In this document: positions 52,293-60,208 of the stretch, in pieces
How the letters are laid out: every line of letters starts with the position of its first letter
How positions within the stretch are numbered: position 1 is the stretch's first letter
NCBI RefSeq assembly: GCF_014639535.1
Contig: NZ_BMGA01000005.1
Span: 214,750 to 278,749, forward strand
Source of the DNA: Flavobacterium palustre
GTDB taxonomy: Bacteria; Bacteroidota; Bacteroidia; Flavobacteriales; Flavobacteriaceae
DNA: 64,000 bases
Direction of reading: 5' to 3'
Translations under genes and position numbers: made by a program
The notes under the pieces: model-generated
Told to the model about the DNA's origin: nothing
The model's input: the letters and a program-made list of their open reading frames with translations, nothing else
The model's database searches: none

Positions 52293-52629
52293 GATCCTTA
52301 TAGGTTAATTTTTGAACATAGTATATTGGGGACTTCAAAGCTATATATTAAATACAGCTAAGCCAACAAAACAAGTTCAACAACCTAAAAACTCGTTAAA
52401 AAGAATATTTTACAAAGAAATATCGCAAAATACCAATTCTAAAAAAACAAGCCGGCTTATTCCTTAAATTTCACGGTAAAAAGAATTCCTTATCCTAAGC
52501 AAACTACTGATTTTATCGACAAAATACAACCACCCGGTGATTTGAAGAGTATTTTATCCTTTCAACGATTTTAAATGGTGAACTCATTTTTTGCTTTTAC
52601 TTTTGATAATGAATACTACAACCAACACT
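52293..52629. promoter_or_regulatory. Gene-free region with promoter of the next gene
   Basis: About 340 bases without a gene. TACTTTTG at 52598-52605 matches TAnnTTTG; its start point would fall near 52612, favouring translation of the next gene from the ATG at 52630 rather than 52609. No repeats or strong hairpins seen. Confidence 0.45.
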
Positions 52630-53013
52630 ATGAAAAATATATTCAACCCAATTTACAGACAAGATTATTTAGAAGGTTATTCTAAAGGTCTGGATCCTTA
52701 TTCAAAAGCAAAAGACGACTCAAACAACACTGCTTTTAATGACGGATTTAACTCAGGCAGAATTGATTATGAAAGTGTAAACGGAAGCATTGTTGATGGA
52801 ATTCCTAAAAAAATTATCAACGAAAAAATTCTGGAAGAATTCCTCATGGCCGGATTACTGGGCATCAATATTGACACCGAAGGTTATACACACTTTCAAA
52901 TAAGTGTTTTAGTAAAATGGTATCAGAGTGGTATTGAAAAATACGATCCTAAAGAAAACAATTATTTACTGGATATTTTGGAAGAAAACGGAATCGAACT
53001 TAACCATTCTTAA
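52630..53013 (+). CDS. Hypothetical acidic protein
   Basis: 127 residues from MKNIFNPIYRQDYLEGY (an upstream in-frame ATG at 52609 would add seven residues; the -7 box at 52598 favours the shorter form). The product is acidic and rich in Tyr, Asp and Glu, with DYLEGYSKGLDPYSKAKDD and NDGFNSGRIDYESVNGS. No signal peptide or membrane segment, no family that I recognise. A bidirectional terminator separates it from alaS. Confidence 0.65.
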   Translation: MKNIFNPIYRQDYLEGYSKGLDPYSKAKDDSNNTAFNDGFNSGRIDYESVNGSIVDGIPKKIINEKILEEFLMAGLLGINIDTEGYTHFQISVLVKWYQSGIEKYDPKENNYLLDILEENGIELNHS

Positions 53014-53032
53014 AAATAACTTTTTCATATTT

Positions 53033-53090
53033 AAAAAGAGAAACCCTTTTAGTTTGCTTACACATTCTAAAAGGGGTTCTTATTTTTATA
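53033..53090. terminator. Bidirectional terminator
   Basis: GAAACCCTTTTAG and CTAAAAGGGGTTC pair at 12 of 13 positions with A- and T-runs outside; between the hypothetical gene (+) and alaS (-). Confidence 0.85.
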
Positions 53091-53102
53091 AAGCTTAAAT
53101 TA

Positions 53103-55739
53103 TTACTTCACAAATTCTACAGCTTTAGCTAAAGCTTCCGAAATTCCGGCTGCATTCTTACCTCCGGCTGTAGCAAAGAACGGTTGTCCTCCTCCTCCAC
53201 CTTGGATAAATTTTCCTAATTCACGAACTACCTGACCTGCGTTTAGGTTTTTCTCGGCAACTAATTCTTTAGAAATATAGCAGCTTAACATTGGTTTTCC
53301 TTCTTCGGCTGTAGCCAAAACTAAAAACAAATTGTTACCTAAATTACCTAATTCGTAAGCTAAGTCTTTTGCCCCTTCCGGATTCAAATCCACTTGTTTA
53401 GCTAAGAACTGAACTCCGTTTACTTCCTGAAGTTCGCTAGCCAATTCGGCTTTCATATTTTTAGCTTTCTCTTTCAACAAAGCTTCTACTTGTTTTTTCA
53501 ACTTAGCATTTTCATCCTGTAAAGAAACCACTGCTTTTACAGTATCCTGTGGATTTTTCAATGCTGATTTAATTTCGCCTAACAATTCTTCCTGTGAAGC
53601 AAAAAACTGTCTTACGCCATCCCCCGTAATTGCCTCAATACGACGAATTCCCGCTGCAACCGCTCCTTCAGAAACAATTTTAAATGACCAGATATCTGCA
53701 GTATTGTTCACATGGATTCCTCCACACAATTCCATACTGTCTCCAAATTTAATTGCACGAACATTATCTCCGTATTTCTCTCCAAATAAAGCCATCGCAC
53801 CTTCGTCAAGAGCTTGTTGAATAGGAATACTTCTTCTCTCAATTAATGGTAATTGCTCCTGAATTCTGGCATTTACAAAATCTTCTACTTGTTGTAATTC
53901 TTCGTCAGTTACTTTAGAGAAATGAGAAAAGTCAAAACGTAAATTTTTCGGGTTTACCAAAGATCCTTTTTGCTCCACATGTGTTCCTAAAATGCTTCTC
54001 AACGCCTGGTGCATCAAGTGGGTTGCCGAGTGATTTTTAGAGGTATCCGCTCTTAAATCGGTATTTACTTTAGCAATAAAAGTAGCTTCTAAATTCTCTG
54101 GCAATTTTTTAGCAAAATGCAGAATTAAATTATTCTCTTTCTTAGTATCTATAATTTCGATGGTTTCATTTGCCGAAACCAAAATCCCTTTGTCCCCTAC
54201 CTGTCCTCCGCCTTCCGGATAAAATGGTGTAGCATCTAAAACGATTTGGTACAAAACACCGTCTTTTTTAGAATCTACTTTACGAATACGGGTAATTTTT
54301 ACTTCGTTTTCTGTTTGATCATAACCTACAAAAGATTCTACATTTCCATCAACCAAGATTTTCCAGTCGTCAGTAGAAACTTCCGAAGCAGCACGGGAAC
54401 GTGATTTTTGTTCCTGCATGGCTTTTTCAAAACCGGCTTCATCCAGACTAAATCCTCTTTCTCTAAGAATCAAAGCCGTTAAATCGATCGGAAAACCAAA
54501 AGTATCATACAATTCGAAAGCTTTTGCTCCTACAACTTCTTTTCCTTTGGTTTCCGCCATTACATTTTCTAACAATTGTAATCCCTGATCTAAAGTTCTT
54601 AAGAAAGAAGCTTCTTCTTCACGGATTACATTGGTAACCAATGTTTGTTGTTTTTTGATTTCAGGGAAAAATTCACCCATTTGATCTGCTAACACAGCAA
54701 CTAATTGATTGATAAAAGGCTCTTTGGTATTCAGGAAAGTAAATCCGTAACGAATAGCACGACGTAAAATACGACGGATTACATATCCGGCTCCTGTATT
54801 AGAAGGCAATTGTCCGTCGGCAATAGCAAAGGCTACCGCACGCACGTGATCCACTACTACACGAATAGCAATGTTGATTTTGTTTTGTTCTTCAGATATA
54901 TTTTTAACTTCATTAGAAGTGTATTTCAATCCTGTAATTTGCTCCACTTTTTCGATAAGCGGTGTAAATACATCAGTATCATAGTTTGAAGTTACGTTTT
55001 GCATCGCCATACACAAACGCTCAAATCCCATTCCTGTATCTACGTGTTGTGCTGGTAATTTCTCTAATGAACCATCGGCTTTACGGTTGAATTCCATAAA
55101 TACATTGTTCCATATTTCCACTACCTGCGGATGATCGGCATTCACTAAGCTAAATCCTGAAACTTCCGCTCTTTCAGCATCGGTACGCAAATCGATATGA
55201 ATTTCTGAACATGGTCCACAAGGTCCCTGATCTCCCATTTCCCAGAAATTGTCTTTTTTGTTTCCAAGGATAATACGGTCTTCGGAAACAAATTGTTTCC
55301 AGATATCAAAAGCATCCTGGTCAAAAGGAACATTTTCTGCTTCGTTTCCTTCAAAAACAGAAACATACAAACGGTCTTTGTCTAATTTTAAAACCTCAGT
55401 CAAAAATCCCCAAGCCCATGGAATAGCCTCTTTTTTGAAATAATCACCAAAAGACCAGTTCCCTAACATTTCAAACATCGTATGGTGGTAAGTATCAAAA
55501 CCTACATCCTCCAAATCGTTATGTTTTCCTGAAACACGAAGACATTTTTGCGTATCGGCAATACGATTACTTTTAGGCGTGGCGTTTCCTAAAAAATATT
55601 CTTTAAACTGTGCCATTCCTGAGTTGTTGAACATCAGGGTGGGGTCGTCTTTTAGGACAATAGGTGCCGAAGGAACAATTAAATGTCCTTTACTTTCAAA
55701 GAATTGTAGATACGCTTTGCGAATGTCTTGTGATTTCAT
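53103..55739 (-). CDS. alaS: Alanyl-tRNA synthetase
   Basis: 878 residues, class II synthetase: N-terminal aminoacylation core ([38 protein letters not shown]), editing domain with [12 protein letters not shown] and CGGIHVNNT zinc site, and the C-terminal DHHA1 domain ([14 protein letters not shown]). Full length. Its -7 box appears to lie about 240 bases upstream (55981-55988, minus strand), giving a long leader. Confidence 0.97.
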   Translation of the reverse strand: MKSQDIRKAYLQFFESKGHLIVPSAPIVLKDDPTLMFNNSGMAQFKEYFLGNATPKSNRIADTQKCLRVSGKHNDLEDVGFDTYHHTMFEMLGNWSFGDYFKKEAIPWAWGFLTEVLKLDKDRLYVSVFEGNEAENVPFDQDAFDIWKQFVSEDRIILGNKKDNFWEMGDQGPCGPCSEIHIDLRTDAERAEVSGFSLVNADHPQVVEIWNNVFMEFNRKADGSLEKLPAQHVDTGMGFERLCMAMQNVTSNYDTDVFTPLIEKVEQITGLKYTSNEVKNISEEQNKINIAIRVVVDHVRAVAFAIADGQLPSNTGAGYVIRRILRRAIRYGFTFLNTKEPFINQLVAVLADQMGEFFPEIKKQQTLVTNVIREEEASFLRTLDQGLQLLENVMAETKGKEVVGAKAFELYDTFGFPIDLTALILRERGFSLDEAGFEKAMQEQKSRSRAASEVSTDDWKILVDGNVESFVGYDQTENEVKITRIRKVDSKKDGVLYQIVLDATPFYPEGGGQVGDKGILVSANETIEIIDTKKENNLILHFAKKLPENLEATFIAKVNTDLRADTSKNHSATHLMHQALRSILGTHVEQKGSLVNPKNLRFDFSHFSKVTDEELQQVEDFVNARIQEQLPLIERRSIPIQQALDEGAMALFGEKYGDNVRAIKFGDSMELCGGIHVNNTADIWSFKIVSEGAVAAGIRRIEAITGDGVRQFFASQEELLGEIKSALKNPQDTVKAVVSLQDENAKLKKQVEALLKEKAKNMKAELASELQEVNGVQFLAKQVDLNPEGAKDLAYELGNLGNNLFLVLATAEEGKPMLSCYISKELVAEKNLNAGQVVRELGKFIQGGGGGQPFFATAGGKNAAGISEALAKAVEFVK

Positions 55740-55948
55740 TTTTATAATTTAAAATTAAAAGATTTAAAAATTAAAAAATTCAAATATCTGGTTTTGAACA
55801 ACTTCAATTATTCGCTATACCACTAAATTAAATCTCTTGTAAAATTCATAAATTCAACAATTTTCAAATCATTAAATTTTTAAATCTTTAAATCAATTTT
55901 ATGCAATATTTAATATTTAAAAAAGCCCTAAACAAATAAAACATTTAT

Positions 55949-55956
55949 TAAATTTG
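55949..55956 (+). promoter_or_regulatory. -7 box for the M23 peptidase gene
   Basis: TAAATTTG matches TAnnTTTG, 46 bases before the start codon at 56003. Confidence 0.5.
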
Positions 55957-55980
55957 TTCCAATGTGCTTTTTTAGAGGTG

Positions 55981-55988
55981 CAAAAATA
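55981..55988 (-). promoter_or_regulatory. -7 box for alaS
   Basis: On the minus strand TATTTTTG. It would give alaS an untranslated leader of about 235 bases, AT-rich and largely unstructured except for a TAAAAAAGC/GCTTTTTTA pairing. Confidence 0.35.
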
Positions 55989-56002
55989 GGGTATTTTAAA
56001 AT

Positions 56003-56980
56003 ATGGCGAAAGTAAAATATTATTACGATTCTGAAAATCTGGCTTATCGCAAAATCAAAGTCAAAAAAAGAACAAAATTTGGCTTTGTTGCCTTGTTTTT
56101 ATTGGCTTCCGCTTTATTTGGTTTTATCAGTTTTGTGGTTTTGTTAAATACACCTTATTTTGATACTCCAAAAGACCGTCTTTTGATTCGGGAAATTGAA
56201 AATTTAAAATTAAACTATGCTTTTTTGAATAAAAAAATAGACCAACTCGACAATGTTGTAGAAGCCATTGAAGAGCGCGACAACAATTTGTATCGTACTT
56301 ATTTCAATACTGCTCCTATTCCGGAAGAAGAAAGAAAATCAGGCTACAAAGATGCAAACCGCTACAAAGCACTTCAGGGTTACAACAACAGTCAACTGGT
56401 TTTACAAACCACTAAAAGAGTCGATATTTTAACAAAAGAATTAGTAATCCAGTCTCAATCATTGGATTATATTTTAAAATTAGCCAAAGAAAAAAATAAA
56501 TTATTGGCTGCCATTCCTGCTATTCAACCTGTCAGGAATGAAAATTTAAAACGAATGGCTTCCGGTTTTGGTTATCGTACGGATCCTTTTACAAAAGCAC
56601 GAAAAATGCATGAAGGTATGGACTTTACAGCAAAAACAGGTACACCGATATTTGCAACCGGTGATGGCGTAGTAAAACAAGCTGACAACAGAGCTTCCGG
56701 ATATGGAAATCACATAGTAATCAGACACGGTTACGGATACGAAACCTTGTATGCCCATTTAAGCAAATACAATTGTAAAGCAGGACAACGCATTAAACGC
56801 GGAGATATTATTGGGTATGTAGGAAGCACAGGAAGATCAGAAGCACCGCATTTACATTATGAAGTACACAAAGATGGTCGGGTGGTTAATCCGCTTAATT
56901 TTTATTACGGCAATATCTCGGCAGTGGAATACGTTGCTATTTCGAAACTGGCTAATCAGGAAAATCAATCACTGGATTAA
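56003..56980 (+). CDS. M23 family metallopeptidase with membrane anchor
   Basis: 325 residues. One N-terminal helix (about 27-48), a coiled-coil region (about 55-170), then a LytM/M23 domain with the zinc ligands in HEGMDF (His, Asp) and HLHYEVH, a cell-wall DD-endopeptidase fold. It probably remodels peptidoglycan at the periplasmic face. Downstream genes (MerR, LemA, TPM) run in the same direction. Confidence 0.93.
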   Translation: MAKVKYYYDSENLAYRKIKVKKRTKFGFVALFLLASALFGFISFVVLLNTPYFDTPKDRLLIREIENLKLNYAFLNKKIDQLDNVVEAIEERDNNLYRTYFNTAPIPEEERKSGYKDANRYKALQGYNNSQLVLQTTKRVDILTKELVIQSQSLDYILKLAKEKNKLLAAIPAIQPVRNENLKRMASGFGYRTDPFTKARKMHEGMDFTAKTGTPIFATGDGVVKQADNRASGYGNHIVIRHGYGYETLYAHLSKYNCKAGQRIKRGDIIGYVGSTGRSEAPHLHYEVHKDGRVVNPLNFYYGNISAVEYVAISKLANQENQSLD

Positions 56981-57036
56981 CGATTTTAGAATTCAGATTA
57001 TTGATTTTAGATTTAAAAAACTAAAAACAAAAATAA

Positions 57037-57369
57037 ATGCATATAGAATTACAACCCGGAAAAAGATATTACAGCATAGGCGAAGTTGCCAAAGCCTTTG
57101 ATGTCAATGCTTCGTTGATTCGTTTTTGGGACAGTGAATTTGATATTCTCAAACCTAAAAAAAACGCCAAAGGAAACCGAATGTTCACTCCCGAAGACAT
57201 CAAGAATCTTCAATTAATTTACCATTTGGTAAAAGAACGCGGATTTACATTGGAAGGAGCCAAAACCCATTTGAAAGAAGGGCAAAAGAAAACCTTAGAC
57301 AAATTTGAAATTATCAGCAAACTAGAAGCGATTAAAGTACAGCTGACTAATATTAAGAACGAACTTTAA
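57037..57369 (+). CDS. MerR-family regulator, short form
   Basis: 110 residues. The MerR winged helix is clear: YYSIGEVAKAFDVNASLIRFWDSEFDILKPKKNAKGNRMFTPEDIKNLQLI pattern (ligand-binding tail almost absent). A short effector helix follows (AKTHLKEGQKKTLDKFE). Such short MerR proteins without metal-binding Cys are common in Bacteroidota beside M23 genes. Ligand unknown. Confidence 0.85.
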   Translation: MHIELQPGKRYYSIGEVAKAFDVNASLIRFWDSEFDILKPKKNAKGNRMFTPEDIKNLQLIYHLVKERGFTLEGAKTHLKEGQKKTLDKFEIISKLEAIKVQLTNIKNEL

Positions 57370-57435
57370 TCGATTGCAATATCAATTTGAAATAAATTAA
57401 AACAATAAATAGTAAACTTTAAATTAAACAGAAAC

Positions 57436-58029
57436 ATGGATTTTAAAAAATTTTTACCTTGGATTATTTTAGCAATTATCATTATTGGTGGTTACAGCTG
57501 GGTTAAAGGAATTAACAATACTGCTGTGACTTTAGGTCAGGATGTAGAACAATCCTGGGGAGACGTACAAACTTCTTACCAAAGGCGTAATGACTTAATA
57601 GGAAATCTGGTGAACACTGTTAAAGGAGCTGCCGATTTCGAAAAAAGCACTTTAACGGCAGTAATTGAAGCCCGTGCTAAAGCAACTCAAACTACAATTG
57701 ACCCAACTAACATTACACCAGAACAATTGGCTGCCTTTAATTCTGCTCAAAGTGGACTAAGCAGTTCATTGTCTCGCTTATTAATAACGGTAGAAAAATA
57801 TCCTGATTTGAAAGCCAATCAAAATTTTTTAAAACTACAAGACGAATTAGCCAGTACTGAAAATCAGATTTTAACGGCCCGTACCCGTTTTAACGAAGCG
57901 GTAAAACCATACAACACACACATCAAAACTTTCCCAAATACTTTATTTGCTGGTATTTTTGGTTTCAAAGAAAAAGCGTATTTCAATGCTGTTGAAGGAG
58001 CTGATAAACCAGTGGAAGTAAAATTCTAA
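57436..58029 (+). CDS. LemA family protein
   Basis: 197 residues: N-terminal membrane helix (LPWIILAIIIIGGYSWV) and the LemA helical bundle (WGDVQTSYQRRNDLIGNLVNTVK, YPDLKANQNFLKLQDELASTENQI). Paired with TPM-domain proteins downstream in many bacteria, in envelope stress or phospholipid-related membrane functions that are still poorly defined. A hairpin with arms TTAACGTCC... at 58051-58080 follows. Confidence 0.92.
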   Translation: MDFKKFLPWIILAIIIIGGYSWVKGINNTAVTLGQDVEQSWGDVQTSYQRRNDLIGNLVNTVKGAADFEKSTLTAVIEARAKATQTTIDPTNITPEQLAAFNSAQSGLSSSLSRLLITVEKYPDLKANQNFLKLQDELASTENQILTARTRFNEAVKPYNTHIKTFPNTLFAGIFGFKEKAYFNAVEGADKPVEVKF

Positions 58030-58050
58030 AAAGATATTTCAGATTTTCGA

Positions 58051-58080
58051 TTAACGTCCTGATATTTATCGGGACGTTAA
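58051..58080. repeat. Inverted repeat after the LemA gene
   Basis: TTAACGTCCTGATA and TATCGGGACGTTAA pair around a TT loop with one mismatch; no T-run follows, so it may be a palindromic repeat rather than a terminator. Confidence 0.6.
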
Positions 58081-58102
58081 TCTTCATTCAAAAATTTCAC
58101 CC

Positions 58103-58540
58103 ATGTCAAAAGTAGAAGATTTTTTAACCCCGGAAGAAGAACAGGAAGTCGTTGAAGCTATTCGCATAGCCGAAAAAAACACTTCCGGCGAGATTAGAGT
58201 TCATATCGAAAGAACAACAACTATGGATGCCTATGATCGTGCCAGAGAAATTTTTCATGAATTAAAAATGGATGAAACCGAATTGAAAAACGGGGTTTTA
58301 ATCTATTTGGCAGTGGATGATCATCATTTTGTAATATGCGGAGACAAAGGAATCAACGATGTTGTTGAAGCCGATTTTTGGAATTGTACCCGTGATGCAA
58401 TGGCTACACAATTCAAGCAACATAATTTCAAACAAGGACTTGTCAACGGAATTTTAAGAGCCGGAGAGCAACTAAAAAAGTATTTCCCATGGCAGGAAGG
58501 GAACAGTAACGAATTATCAAACGAAATTTCAAAAGGATAA
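58103..58540 (+). CDS. TPM-domain protein (soluble form)
   Basis: 145 residues. TPM fold seen as FLTPEEEQEVVEAIRIAEKNTSGEIRVH then GVLIYLAVDDHHFVICGDKGIN. No signal peptide. Encoded two bases before the larger TPM protein; the LemA-TPM-TPM order is a common stress-linked cluster. Confidence 0.88.
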   Translation: MSKVEDFLTPEEEQEVVEAIRIAEKNTSGEIRVHIERTTTMDAYDRAREIFHELKMDETELKNGVLIYLAVDDHHFVICGDKGINDVVEADFWNCTRDAMATQFKQHNFKQGLVNGILRAGEQLKKYFPWQEGNSNELSNEISKG

Positions 58541-58542
58541 AT

Positions 58543-59382
58543 ATGAAAATTCCAACAAAGAAAAACTCAAATTCCAAAGGAATTTTTCAATTTGCATTCC
58601 TGCTGATGATGCTTTTATCCGGAAATTGTATTTTTTCTCAATTTACAATTCCTAAAATACCTGATTTACAAACATCCGTTTATGACTATGCCAATCTTTT
58701 TAATGCCAGTGAAAAAAAGCAATTAGAAGAAAAACTCATTCATTATGCCGACACTACGACCACGCAAATTGTAGTCATTACTATAGAAAGTTTAAAAGGC
58801 GAAGACGTTAGTTTACTTGCTACCAAATGGGCACATACCTGGGGAATAGGCGGAACTAAAAAAGATGATAATGGCGTAATAATTTTGGTCTCGAAAAATG
58901 ATCGAAAAATTGCTATCAATCCCGGTTATGGTCTCGAAGACCGATTAACAGCCGGAATTGGAGGTGAAATCATCCGAAATATTATCATTCCAGAATTCAA
59001 AGCCGGCAGTTATTACAACGGAATCAACAAAGGAACTGATGCTTTATTTGATGTTTTTAAAGGCAAATACAAAGGCAGCAGAAAACAAAACAAACAACAA
59101 CAAGATTTCCCTGTTCTTCCTTTTATTATCATCATCGTTTTTATTTTGATTTTAGCATCCAGAAACAAAGGAGGTGGCAGAGGAAACTCAGGAAATAGTG
59201 GTGGTGGAGGCCCAAGTTTGTTAGATGTAATAATCCTGAGCAATCTGGGACGCAACAGTGGCGGATTTGGAGGCGGAAGCTTTGGCGGAGGTTCATCCGG
59301 AGGTGGATTTGGCGGAGGCGGCTTCGGTGGAGGATTTGGCGGCGGAGGATTCTCCGGCGGTGGTTCCAGCGGAAGTTGGTAA
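58543..59382 (+). CDS. TPM-domain protein with Gly-rich C-terminus
   Basis: 279 residues: signal peptide (to about residue 32, FSQ), TPM domain (about 45-180: DYANLFNASEKKQLEEKLI, TTQIVVITIESL, NPGYGLEDRLTAGIGGEIIR), one membrane helix (LPFIIIIVFILILASR) and a long Gly/Ser/Phe-rich tail of GGGFGG units. The tail is likely cytoplasmic or membrane-associated and low complexity. Family function is unclear; some TPM proteins are acid phosphatases. Confidence 0.88.
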   Translation: MKIPTKKNSNSKGIFQFAFLLMMLLSGNCIFSQFTIPKIPDLQTSVYDYANLFNASEKKQLEEKLIHYADTTTTQIVVITIESLKGEDVSLLATKWAHTWGIGGTKKDDNGVIILVSKNDRKIAINPGYGLEDRLTAGIGGEIIRNIIIPEFKAGSYYNGINKGTDALFDVFKGKYKGSRKQNKQQQDFPVLPFIIIIVFILILASRNKGGGRGNSGNSGGGGPSLLDVIILSNLGRNSGGFGGGSFGGGSSGGGFGGGGFGGGFGGGGFSGGGSSGSW

Positions 59383-59534
59383 AACTCTTTATAGAAATAC
59401 AATCATCTAGTTTAAACTAATAAACCATTGGCTACAGCTAATGGTTTATTTATTTTAGAAATTACTTGACTCCTTTGTAAAATTATTTATCTTTATCCTA
59501 AATTTATCTGAACCACATAAGATAACCAATACAA

Positions 59535-59948
59535 ATGCTTTCACAAAAAACCAAATACGCACTTAAAGCCTTACTCTATCTGGCGCAACAAGATGCTAAC
59601 CATATCTCTAAAACAACCGATATAGCCGAAGCAGCTAATATTCCTAAAAAGTTCTTAGAACAAATTCTTTTAGACTTGAAACGCGGTCATTTAGTAGGCA
59701 GCAAGCAAGGAAAATTTGGCGGATATTATCTTTTAAAATCAGGAAACGAAATCACATTAGCCGATATTCACCGATTATTTGACGGTGCTATAGCCTTACT
59801 ACCTTGTGCTTCAATAAATTTTTACGAACGTTGTTTAGATTGTAAAGATGAGTCGGAATGCCTGCTACGACACGGATTAATCACTATTAGAGAAGAAACT
59901 TTAAAAGCTATGCAAGGCATTACTATCAACTCATTGGTAAAAAAATAA
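59535..59948 (+). CDS. Rrf2-family regulator with four Cys
   Basis: 137 residues. Winged helix with SQKTKYALKALLYLAQ and KKFLEQILLDLKRGHLVGSKQGKFGGYYL; Cys at 91, 100, 103 and 109 (LPCASINFYERCLDCKDESEC). The extra Cys suggests Fe-S or sulfur-linked sensing; the group includes CymR and IscR. Its closeness to a TonB receptor with a Met/Cys-rich leader suggests control of sulfur-source uptake, which is inference. Confidence 0.85.
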   Translation: MLSQKTKYALKALLYLAQQDANHISKTTDIAEAANIPKKFLEQILLDLKRGHLVGSKQGKFGGYYLLKSGNEITLADIHRLFDGAIALLPCASINFYERCLDCKDESECLLRHGLITIREETLKAMQGITINSLVKK

Positions 59949-59962
59949 AAAAATATATTTTA

Positions 59963-59980
59963 ATTTCTACTAATTATATA
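59963..59980. promoter_or_regulatory. TTCTACTAATTAtATA element, first copy
   Basis: ATTTCTACTAATTATATA at 59963-59980, repeated as AATTCTACTAATTACATA at 60170-60187 downstream of the leader peptide. The two flank the leader peptide and precede the TonB receptor; candidate operator for the neighbouring Rrf2 regulator. Confidence 0.5.
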
Positions 59981-59992
59981 GAATTAATTATA

Positions 59993-60000
59993 TACATTTG
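59993..60000 (+). promoter_or_regulatory. -7 box of the TonB receptor leader
   Basis: TACATTTG matches TAnnTTTG. The predicted start lies about 27 bases before the leader peptide ATG. Confidence 0.6.
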
Positions 60001-60035
60001 CCCCAGAATTAAAATCAAATATAAAGAACCCAAAA

Positions 60036-60149
60036 ATGAAACTTATGAAAAGGCAACGAACAAAATTTATTTTTTCGGAAAATTATTCAAAAGAATACCA
60101 AACTCTAAATAGTAATACAACCAGAACTATTATGATGTGTATGTGTTAG
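60036..60149 (+). CDS. Leader peptide ending Met-Met-Cys-Met-Cys
   Basis: A 37-codon frame begins MKLMKRQRTKF and ends TTRTIMMCMC (stop at 60147-60149), preceded by a -7 box and followed by 59 bases to the TonB receptor start. Five of the last five codons specify sulfur amino acids, a pattern that suggests stalling when Cys or Met is scarce. There is no GC-rich terminator hairpin between it and the receptor, so control may be by Rho or translational coupling. No homologue is recognised. Confidence 0.65.
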   Translation: MKLMKRQRTKFIFSENYSKEYQTLNSNTTRTIMMCMC

Positions 60150-60169
60150 TCAAAAAAAATTTATTTTTA

Positions 60170-60187
60170 AATTCTACTAATTACATA
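60170..60187. promoter_or_regulatory. TTCTACTAATTAcATA element, second copy
   Basis: AATTCTACTAATTACATA, near-copy of 59963-59980, between the leader peptide stop and the TonB receptor start (60209). Confidence 0.5.
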
Positions 60188-60208
60188 TAACATACATAAA
60201 TAATAAAC

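Noticed and set aside
59013-59402. Pro-rich reading frame on the minus strand opposite the Gly-rich TPM tail
   Set aside because: It is the antisense image of the GGN-rich tail; no start context or family.
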